In this document: in pieces, positions 33,386 to 38,473 of the stretch
How the letters are laid out: every line of letters starts with the position of its first letter
How positions within the stretch are numbered: position 1 is the stretch's first letter
Program-made: the position numbers and the translations under genes
Assembly: GCA_944359015.1 (NCBI GenBank)
Contig: CALVSK010000004.1
Location: 1-38,473, forward strand
DNA: 38,473 nt
Source of the DNA: an uncultured Bacilli bacterium
GTDB taxonomy: Bacteria; Bacillota_I; Bacilli_A; RF39; UBA660
Direction of reading: 5' to 3'
Notes under the pieces: generated by a model
What the model was told of the DNA's origin: nothing
What the model saw: only the letters and a program-made list of their open reading frames with translations
The model's database searches: none

Positions 33386-33816
33386 TCTTTTTTACCAATT
33401 AATAAATCCATAGAACTATTATATTTTTTAGCAATAGCATATAAAAAATCAGTTTTAATTAATACTTTTCCTGTTTCGTAAGCAGAATAAGTTGAACTTG
33501 TAGTATTAAGGGGTAAAAATATATCTTTTTGAACTAAGTTATTTTGTTTTCTTAATATTTTTAAATTTTTTCCTACGTTTTTAGGATTTATATTATCTAC
33601 TTTATAATTATTTTTAGAATTATTACTTAGACCTGTTGCATAATCGATACTTACATTGTAAAAATTACATAATTTGTTTAGTTTTTGAAGGGGAATGGAG
33701 TCTTTTCCTGTTTCCCATCCTGAAAAAGTGCTACGATGAACTTTCATAATTTTTGCGACATCTGCTTGAGTAAGTTCAAGTGATTCACGTATATCTCTAA
33801 GTCTATCTAATTTCAT
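33382..33816 (-). CDS. Tandem XRE-type transcriptional regulator (two HTH domains)
   Basis: The 144-residue protein contains two Cro/C1-type helix-turn-helix domains. The first spans about residues 5-62 (LTQADVAKIMKVHRSTFSGWETGKD) and the second about 82-141 (LRKQNNLVQKDIF, SSTYSAYETGK). No sensor or oligomerisation domain is visible. It faces away from the unknown gene at 33918 across a 101-base region full of inverted repeats, so autoregulation and control of that gene are likely. It lies between sigE and sigG, which are normally adjacent. A decayed paralogue is at 26175-26600. Confidence 0.88.
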   Translation of the reverse strand: MKLDRLRDIRESLELTQADVAKIMKVHRSTFSGWETGKDSIPLQKLNKLCNFYNVSIDYATGLSNNSKNNYKVDNINPKNVGKNLKILRKQNNLVQKDIFLPLNTTSSTYSAYETGKVLIKTDFLYAIAKKYNSSMDLLIGKKD

Positions 33817-33831
33817 TTAATCACCAAAATA

Positions 33832-33895
33832 ATTTTCTCATTATTACTAGTATTTTCTAGAATGTGTGGGAAAATACGAGAAAATGTGATATGAT
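33832..33895 (+). promoter_or_regulatory. Operator/promoter between the XRE gene and its divergent neighbour
   Basis: Two perfect 8-bp inverted repeats are nested: ATTTTCTC (33832-33839) with GAGAAAAT (33878-33885), and GTATTTTC (33850-33857) with GAAAATAC (33870-33877). The palindrome TTCTAGAA lies at 33855-33862. GGGAAAATA (33868-33876) overlaps the -35 position of an extended -10 TGATATGAT (33887-33895). These look like binding sites for the tandem-HTH protein. Confidence 0.65.
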
Positions 33896-33917
33896 AATTT
33901 AAAGGAAGGTTAACATT

Positions 33918-34424
33918 ATGATAACTATTACAAATAATATAGAAAAAATTAAAATTAGTAATAAAGAGTTAGAAAAATACGATAATTATTATAAAGGCTT
34001 AAAAATAGAAGTTAAAAACGACTATTTTTTGATTGAGTTAATTATATTAAAAGAAAATGAAGACATCAGTGAAATTATAAAAATAAGAAAAAATGGCGAG
34101 GAAATATTAGATAGATTCAAAAATCGGGGTAGTGCTAAAAATACAATTGTTTTAAGTAATTATGATTTTAATAAATTTAAAAATTTATATAATAATATGC
34201 AAATAAAAAATAATTTAAGAAAAGAAATGATAATAAATATATATTCTGAAATGTTAAGTTATGAATATTATCAAACTTATTTAATTGAAGATACAAAAGA
34301 TATAATATTAGAAGATATATTAAATTATGAACTTCCTAATTATTATGCTCATGAAGAATATAAAAAAGAAATAATAAAAGAAAGCAAAAAGAAAATAAAA
34401 GATAAGTATGGCATAAATGAATAA
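33918..34424 (+). CDS. Unknown protein, partner of the XRE module
   Basis: The 168-residue product is hydrophilic, rich in Lys/Glu/Ile/Asn, and without signal or membrane segments. The N-terminal half alternates beta-like strands (LKIEVKNDYFLIELIIL) and the C-terminal half is helical with many Tyr and Glu. I recognise no family. AGGAAGG is the ribosome binding site. The promoter overlaps the presumed XRE operator, so it is probably repressed by that protein. Its transcript would run into the hairpin at 34428-34468 in front of sigG. It might be accessory cargo, since it separates sigE and sigG. Confidence 0.7.
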   Translation: MITITNNIEKIKISNKELEKYDNYYKGLKIEVKNDYFLIELIILKENEDISEIIKIRKNGEEILDRFKNRGSAKNTIVLSNYDFNKFKNLYNNMQIKNNLRKEMIINIYSEMLSYEYYQTYLIEDTKDIILEDILNYELPNYYAHEEYKKEIIKESKKKIKDKYGINE

Positions 34425-34448
34425 ATTAGTATCCTTTTAAACAAAATA
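34419..34448 (+). promoter_or_regulatory. Candidate sigma-G-type promoter inside the sigG hairpin
   Basis: GAATA at 34419-34423 fits the sigma-G -35 (GHATR). CAAAATA at 34442-34448 fits the -10 (CATnHTA) except at one base, with an 18-base spacer. A start near 34455 would omit the 5' arm and leave the ribosome binding site free. In AT-rich DNA such matches can occur by chance. Confidence 0.4.
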
Positions 34449-34468
34449 AAGTTTGAAAGGATATTTTT
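34428..34468 (+). terminator. Hairpin containing the sigG ribosome binding site
   Basis: Bases 34428-34442 pair with 34451-34465 (15 pairs, two of them G-U) around an eight-base loop, with a T run ending directly before the ATG. The 3' arm contains GAAAGGA, the sigG ribosome binding site. It would terminate the upstream gene and block sigG translation on read-through RNA. Confidence 0.82.
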
Positions 34469-35245
34469 ATGGCTAAGTATAAAGTAGATATTACTGGATT
34501 AAATACGAGTAATATAAAAGTATTGACAAATGAAGAAATGACCCATTTGTTTGTTAGATTGAAAAATGGCGATGTTACTGCTAAAGAAGAATTAATTAAT
34601 GGTAATTTAAAGTTAGTACTAAGTATATTGCGAAGTTTTAATAAGAACAATATTAATTTAGATGACCTTTTTCAAGTTGGAGTTATTGGATTAATTAAAG
34701 CAATTGATAATTTTGATTTATCTTATGGATTAAAATTAAGTACTTATGCTGTTCCTCTTATAATTGGTGAAATAAAAAGATATATAAGAGATAATACTGC
34801 AATGCGAGTTAGTAGAAGTATAAAGGATTTAGCATATCAAATAATAAAATTTAAAGATGAATATGTTTTAATGCATGGTTGTGAACCTAGCAATGCTTTA
34901 GTTGCTAATAGTTTAGGAATTGAAGAATATCAAATTGCATATGCATTAGATGCTTTGAAAGATCCAACTAGTATATTTGAGCCAATTTATAATGATGGGG
35001 GAGATACAATATTTTTGTGTGACCAAATAGCAGATGTAAAAGAGAAAAATAGTGATAAGGATATGTTAATCTCTTTAAGAAGAGCTTTGCAAAAAATAAA
35101 AGAGCGAGAAAAACAAATATTATTACAAAGATTTATTGTGGGAAAAACTCAAATGGAAATAGCTAAAAATTTAAATATTAGTCAAGCTCAAGTATCTAGA
35201 ATAGAAAAAAGTGCTATAAGTAATATAAGAAAATTAATAAAGTAA
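34469..35245 (+). CDS. sigG: RNA polymerase sigma-G (late forespore sigma factor)
   Basis: The 258-residue protein matches sigma-G along its length. The distinctive N-terminus KVDITGLNTSNIKVLTNEEM is followed by LFQVGVIGLIKAIDNFDL, STYAVPLIIGEIKRYIRDN, VSRSIKDLAY, FEPIYNDGGDTIF and the region 4.2 motif ISQAQVSRIEKSAI. Sigma-G runs the last forespore programme. In most sporulators it directly follows sigE; here two extra genes intervene. Its ribosome binding site lies in the 3' arm of a terminator-like hairpin, so expression from upstream read-through should be poor. Confidence 0.95.
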   Translation: MAKYKVDITGLNTSNIKVLTNEEMTHLFVRLKNGDVTAKEELINGNLKLVLSILRSFNKNNINLDDLFQVGVIGLIKAIDNFDLSYGLKLSTYAVPLIIGEIKRYIRDNTAMRVSRSIKDLAYQIIKFKDEYVLMHGCEPSNALVANSLGIEEYQIAYALDALKDPTSIFEPIYNDGGDTIFLCDQIADVKEKNSDKDMLISLRRALQKIKEREKQILLQRFIVGKTQMEIAKNLNISQAQVSRIEKSAISNIRKLIK

Positions 35246-35250
35246 AATCA

Positions 35251-35256
35251 TATAAT
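35251..35256 (+). promoter_or_regulatory. -10 element before ylmC
   Basis: TATAAT at 35251-35256 predicts a start near 35263, on top of GGTGAT (35262-35267), giving a leader of about eight bases. No convincing -35 is seen. Confidence 0.35.
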
Positions 35257-35270
35257 TTATTGGTGATAAA

Positions 35271-35492
35271 ATGTATTTAAGTGAACTTCAAAATAAAGAT
35301 ATAATTAGCGTAAAAACGGGGATGAATTTGGGGAGAATAGTAGATGTTGAAGTAAATAATGAAGGAAAAGTATTGAGTTTTATAGCGGAACAAAAAAAAT
35401 TTTTTAGAAAGGTTTTAAAAAATAGTGAAATAACATTTACTTTTAGTGATATTGCTAAAATAGGTACTGATGTAATACTGGTAAATAAATAA
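35271..35492 (+). CDS. ylmC: YlmC/YmxH family PRC-barrel sporulation protein
   Basis: The 73-residue protein is a single PRC-barrel-like domain with the family pattern LSELQNKDIISVKTGMNLGRIVDVEVN and a late FSDIAKIGTDVILV. In Bacillus ylmC lies downstream of sigG, as here (with ylmA between), and the related ymxH is sporulation-associated; the molecular role is unknown. GGTGAT is three bases before the ATG. Confidence 0.85.
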   Translation: MYLSELQNKDIISVKTGMNLGRIVDVEVNNEGKVLSFIAEQKKFFRKVLKNSEITFTFSDIAKIGTDVILVNK

Positions 35493-35498
35493 AAAATA

Positions 35499-35507
35499 TG
35501 ATATATT
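35499..35507 (+). promoter_or_regulatory. Extended -10 placing the lspA start on the ATG
   Basis: TGATATATT at 35499-35507 predicts transcription from about 35513-35515, coinciding with the lspA ATG at 35514. No ribosome binding site is present between them. Confidence 0.45.
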
Positions 35508-35513
35508 ATTCAT

Positions 35514-35984
35514 ATGAGGAAAAAAAGTATAATTATAGGAACATTTTTATTAATAATTGATCAATTAGTAAAAATATTAGTTGATAGTACACTAAGGTAT
35601 GGGGTAATAAAACCTATTATTCCTAATTTTTTTTATTTAACTAAAGTATATAATAATGGTGCTGCTTGGAGTATGTTTGATGGCTCTGTAATGGTTTTAA
35701 TAATTATTGCTTTATTATCTTTGGTATGTTTAATATATTATCAAAAATATTTTAAAAATAATTATTTAACAATAATGACTTTTAGTTTTGTGTATGGGGG
35801 TTTATTAGGTAACTTAGTTGATAGACTTATGTATGGTCATGTAATAGATTATTTTAAATTGGTATTTGGTAATTATAGTTTTCCTATTTTTAATTTAGCA
35901 GATATATTTATAGTGTGTGGTTTTATAATATTAATATACAAGGTAATAAAAGGTGAAGATAAAAATGCAGATATTAATAAATGA
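35514..35984 (+). CDS. lspA: Lipoprotein signal peptidase (SPase II)
   Basis: LspA cleaves the signal peptide of prolipoproteins within the membrane. The 156-residue protein has four membrane segments and both catalytic regions: YNNGAAWSMF, the GNLVDR and HVIDYF aspartate region, and FNLADIFI with the second aspartate. It ends in TGA, rare in this window. No ribosome binding site precedes the ATG, and the promoter position suggests leaderless translation; read-through from ylmC is the alternative. rluD starts within its 3' end, an order also found in Bacillus (lspA-ylyB). Confidence 0.94.
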   Translation: MRKKSIIIGTFLLIIDQLVKILVDSTLRYGVIKPIIPNFFYLTKVYNNGAAWSMFDGSVMVLIIIALLSLVCLIYYQKYFKNNYLTIMTFSFVYGGLLGNLVDRLMYGHVIDYFKLVFGNYSFPIFNLADIFIVCGFIILIYKVIKGEDKNADINK

Positions 35985-36858
35985 AGAAATAAATATAAGA
36001 ATAGATAAATACTTGGCAAGTAAAACTGATTTTAGTAGAGAAACAATAGAAAAAATGATTAACAATGACTATATATTAGTTAATGGGAATAAAATTAAAA
36101 ATAGTTATAAAGTTAAAGAAAATGATTTAATTACAATTAAAGATGGCTTTATAAAAACTACAAATGTTGTAGCTAAACAAATGCCTTTAAATATTGTTTA
36201 TGAAGATGATTACTTGTTGATAATAGATAAGCCAAGTGGGCTAGTAGTACATCCTGGAAATGGAAACTATGATAATACTTTAGTAAATGGTCTTATGTAT
36301 TATACTAAAAATTTAAGTAATATTGGAGAAGAATTTAGGCCAGGTATAGTCCACAGGTTAGATAAAGATACAAGTGGGTTAATGTTGGTAGCTAAAGAAA
36401 ATAAAACCCATGAATTGTTAGCTAATGATTTTAAAAACAAACGGATTTATAGAGAGTATACTGCATTGCTAGATGGTGTTTTTCCTCAAGAAAAGGCCAC
36501 TATTGATGCCCCGATTGGCAGAAGTAGGGATGCATTTTATAAAATGGCTGTGGTTCCAGATGGGAAAAAAGCAATAACTCATTTGACTGTATTAAAAAAA
36601 TATTCTCATAATACTTTAGTAAAATTAGTTCTTGAAACAGGTAGAACTCATCAAATTAGAGTACATCTTTCTTATATAGGATATCCTATTCATAATGATA
36701 ATATTTATAATAATAAAAAATGTGATGAATTTCATCAATTTCTTCATTCATCACATTTAAAATTTATTCATCCAATTACTAAAGAAACTTTAGAATTTAC
36801 ATCAAAGTTGCCAAAGGAGTTTCAAGATTATTTAGATATGTTGGATAAAAGTAATTAA
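35965..36858 (+). CDS. rluD: Ribosomal large subunit pseudouridine synthase, RluD family
   Basis: The enzyme converts uridines in 23S rRNA to pseudouridine. The 297-residue protein has an N-terminal S4-like domain (RIDKYLASKTDFSRETIEKMI) and the catalytic domain with D133 in HRLDKDTSGLMLVAK, plus GRTHQIRVHL. I place the start at 35965, eight bases after AGGTGA; the frame is open to a GTG at 35953 inside that site. The gene overlaps lspA by 20 bases. Its product corresponds to B. subtilis YlyB by position. Confidence 0.92.
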   Translation: MQILINEEINIRIDKYLASKTDFSRETIEKMINNDYILVNGNKIKNSYKVKENDLITIKDGFIKTTNVVAKQMPLNIVYEDDYLLIIDKPSGLVVHPGNGNYDNTLVNGLMYYTKNLSNIGEEFRPGIVHRLDKDTSGLMLVAKENKTHELLANDFKNKRIYREYTALLDGVFPQEKATIDAPIGRSRDAFYKMAVVPDGKKAITHLTVLKKYSHNTLVKLVLETGRTHQIRVHLSYIGYPIHNDNIYNNKKCDEFHQFLHSSHLKFIHPITKETLEFTSKLPKEFQDYLDMLDKSN

Positions 36859-37161
36859 TATATAAACAAATGAGAAGGATACTGTTAATAAATAGGGAAT
36901 AGTGGTAAGAAGATATGTACCAAAAATGTTTTTAAAATCTTTTATTAAAAGAATTGCCATAAAAACTAAAAAGGAAATTGCAATTAAACTTAAAAAATAA
37001 TTATTATAGTATCCAAAGAATAATGCAATAGATATATTTAAAATATAATTCGTTAAAAGTAAAAATAATGAATCATAATTTATTAAATTATAATTAATCA
37101 TTTTAAAAATGGGAAATAGAAGTAAACCAACCGAAATAGTGTAAAATAAAAAGAATAGCAA
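36832..37161 (-). CDS. Small integral membrane protein, unknown function
   Basis: The product is about 109 residues, nearly all hydrophobic, with four predicted membrane segments. The start is uncertain. The frame is open to 37212, but AAAGAGGTG at 37176-37168 (minus strand) is correctly placed for a TTG start at 37161. A TATAAT (37186-37181) lies just before, which would exclude the longer form. Its 3' end overlaps that of rluD by 27 bases in convergent orientation. No family is recognised. Confidence 0.6.
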   Translation of the reverse strand: MLFFLFYTISVGLLLFPIFKMINYNLINYDSLFLLLTNYILNISIALFFGYYNNYFLSLIAISFLVFMAILLIKDFKNIFGTYLLTTIPYLLTVSFSFVYILITFIQHI

Positions 37162-37223
37162 ATGTATCACCTCTTTACTAATTATATGAAGTATTGTAAA
37201 ATAAAAGAACAAGGAGAGTGCAT

Positions 37224-38381
37224 ATGGCTTCAGTAATGATACGTAAAAATGATCAAATAATGATGAGTTTAGTTCATTATTTTGTAACCAAAGAAAATTA
37301 TTCTCCCATACATGTTCAGGGGGTTAAAGATGAAATATGGTTAGAAAATTTAAATGGACCATATAGAGTAATAAGAATAAGTAGTAATTCTATTATTAAT
37401 GATGAACAATATAAATTTGATATTTTTAAAATGCAACATATTATTAAACAAATTAAGAAAAAAACTTTATCTTTTAAAATGAATGCTTTAAATATTTGTT
37501 TAGATATGAGTGATAAAGTTCATGTAAATGATGATAAATATATTGAAACTTTAAATATTAATTCTATTAATGCTTTAAAAAAGAATGATGAATTAAATGA
37601 AATTTTTCCAAACTTGAAAAATAATTTAATTGATTCAAATAATGGGTTAGAATTAATTTTAAATGTTACTAATGATATAAATGAAAAAACTGAAAAAGAA
37701 AATAAAAAATTTGTAAAAGTTTTCTCACCTAAAAAAATTATTTTTACCAAAATTATATTAATATTATGTGTGATTGCTTATATATTTGTAGCAATAAAAG
37801 ATTATAATTTTATATCGGTTAGTGCTAGTACTTTAGCACAATTTGGTGGCAATAATGGTTTACTTGTTAAAAGTGGAGAATTATGGAGATTAATAACTAG
37901 TGCATTTTTACATGTTTCATTAATCCATTTGCTTGTTAATATGTATTCATTAGTTATTTTAGGTACACAAGTAGAAACTTACATTGGTAAATGGAAATTT
38001 TTATTTATATATTTTATAAGTGCTATTACAGGAAATTTATTATCACTAGTATTTAGTGCTCCAAATGTAGTTTCTGTGGGGGCAAGTGGTGCATTATTTG
38101 GTCTTATGGGAGCCCTTTTGTATTTTGGTTATCATTATCGATTATATTTGAGTGATGCTATTAAAAATCAAATAATTCCTATTATTATTTTAAATTTATT
38201 TATAGGATTTGTTATCTCTGGTATAGATAATGTTGCTCATATCGGTGGTTTAATTGGTGGATACTTAGCTTCTATGGCAATAGGAATTGATAATAAAAGT
38301 GAAAAAAAAGATATGTTAAATGGTTGGATTGTATTAATCCTCTTAATTGGATTTTTAAGTTATATCGTATTTTTTAGATAA
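37224..38381 (+). CDS. Rhomboid-family intramembrane serine protease, GluP/YqgP-like
   Basis: The 385-residue protein has a cytoplasmic N-terminal domain of about 170 residues, then six or seven membrane segments. The rhomboid catalytic pair is S288 in GASGALFG and H339 in NVAHIGGLIGG; the WRLITSAFLHVSLIHLLVNMYSL segment is also diagnostic. The large N-terminal domain and extra membrane helix match B. subtilis YqgP (GluP), known for membrane-protein quality control. I chose the ATG at 37224, five bases after AAGGAGAG; a GTG at 37218 overlaps that site. An insertion-sequence-like end starts about 20 bases after the stop. Confidence 0.88.
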   Translation: MASVMIRKNDQIMMSLVHYFVTKENYSPIHVQGVKDEIWLENLNGPYRVIRISSNSIINDEQYKFDIFKMQHIIKQIKKKTLSFKMNALNICLDMSDKVHVNDDKYIETLNINSINALKKNDELNEIFPNLKNNLIDSNNGLELILNVTNDINEKTEKENKKFVKVFSPKKIIFTKIILILCVIAYIFVAIKDYNFISVSASTLAQFGGNNGLLVKSGELWRLITSAFLHVSLIHLLVNMYSLVILGTQVETYIGKWKFLFIYFISAITGNLLSLVFSAPNVVSVGASGALFGLMGALLYFGYHYRLYLSDAIKNQIIPIIILNLFIGFVISGIDNVAHIGGLIGGYLASMAIGIDNKSEKKDMLNGWIVLILLIGFLSYIVFFR

Positions 38382-38402
38382 AAAAAGAATTCAAAATTGA
38401 AA

Positions 38403-38473
38403 TGCACCCCTTAGAGTAGACAGAATAAAAAAGACCATTTCATAAAATTATGATAAAATACCTCCGAAAGGAG
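38403..38473 (+). mobile_element. Probable left end of an IS3-type insertion sequence (cut by the window edge)
   Basis: TGCACCCC, then TTAGAGTAGACA, resembles the terminal inverted repeat of IS3/IS150-type elements. It is followed by a short AT-rich stretch and the start of a CTCC-GAAA-GGAG hairpin (38462-38473) that would contain the transposase ribosome binding site. The transposase itself is outside the window, so the call rests on the end sequence and layout. Confidence 0.45.

Noticed and set aside
1-38473. CRISPR arrays, rRNA genes or a replication origin
   Set aside because: No regularly spaced repeats, no rRNA segments and no DnaA-box cluster or dnaA/dnaN genes were seen.

Overview
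The window is very AT-rich DNA from a Gram-positive, Bacilli-type bacterium (phylum Bacillota). It has a cell wall and carries endospore genes: spoIIGA, sigE, sigG, a ylmC/ymxH homologue, ylbD/ylbE and a SirA-like gene. UGA is a stop, but only nfo and lspA use it among about 42 genes; tryptophan is always UGG, so the code is the standard bacterial one. Many neighbourhoods match Bacillus subtilis in compressed form: tkt-sirA-yneF, parE-parC, ylbD-ylbE, nfo with a yqfT-like gene, ymfF-ymfH, and ftsA-ftsZ-spoIIGA-sigE-sigG-ylmC-lspA-rluD. I infer a small-genome relative of spore-forming Bacilli, possibly an uncultured host-associated lineage; the exact taxon cannot be read from the sequence.

Layout. 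1-6.9 kb: an unknown small protein, a PMCA-type calcium ATPase, tRNA-Arg(ACG) and tRNA-Pro(UGG), a zinc-ribbon membrane protein, a three-gene envelope operon (YjdF/DUF2238-like, DUF1287, DUF1003) and an HD hydrolase. 6.9-10.6 kb: transketolase, SirA-like, YneF and an unknown anchored acidic protein. 10.8-15.9 kb: topoisomerase IV (parE, parC), then ylbD-ylbE. 16-19.7 kb: a lone type IV pilin-like gene, endonuclease IV with a convergent small gene, and a class B penicillin-binding protein. 19.8-24.1 kb: dGTPase-like protein, two M16 peptidases, then rpsD on the minus strand behind a structured leader. 24.3-29.2 kb: a broken small gene, a tyrosine T-box and tyrS, a dead tandem-XRE regulator, an HD hydrolase, and glmS on the minus strand with a glmS ribozyme. 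29.5-38.4 kb: ftsA, ftsZ, spoIIGA, sigE, a two-gene accessory module (tandem-XRE regulator and unknown gene), sigG, ylmC, lspA, rluD, a small membrane protein and a GluP-like rhomboid protease. The right edge looks like the first bases of an IS3-type insertion sequence.

How the parts connect. The 29.5-36.9 kb block links division (FtsA/FtsZ) to the first mother-cell sigma factor (SpoIIGA processing of pro-sigma-E) and the late forespore sigma factor (sigma-G). SirA-like and YlbD/YlbE add replication control and coat-related functions. RNA control is prominent: T-box (tyrS), ribozyme (glmS) and an apparent S4-binding pseudoknot leader (rpsD).

Most interesting points. (1) sigG and ylbD each have a Rho-independent-type hairpin whose 3' arm is their own ribosome binding site. 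In both, a sigma-G- or sigma-E-like -10 sits in the loop, so a transcript starting inside the hairpin would expose the site while read-through would hide it. (2) A tandem-XRE regulator with its promoter/operator occurs twice, once intact between sigE and sigG and once as a pseudogene, and both promoters carry the same GGGAAAATA element over the -35. (3) Two genes (the penicillin-binding protein and lspA) look leaderless. (4) Several terminators double as the coding 3' ends of genes.
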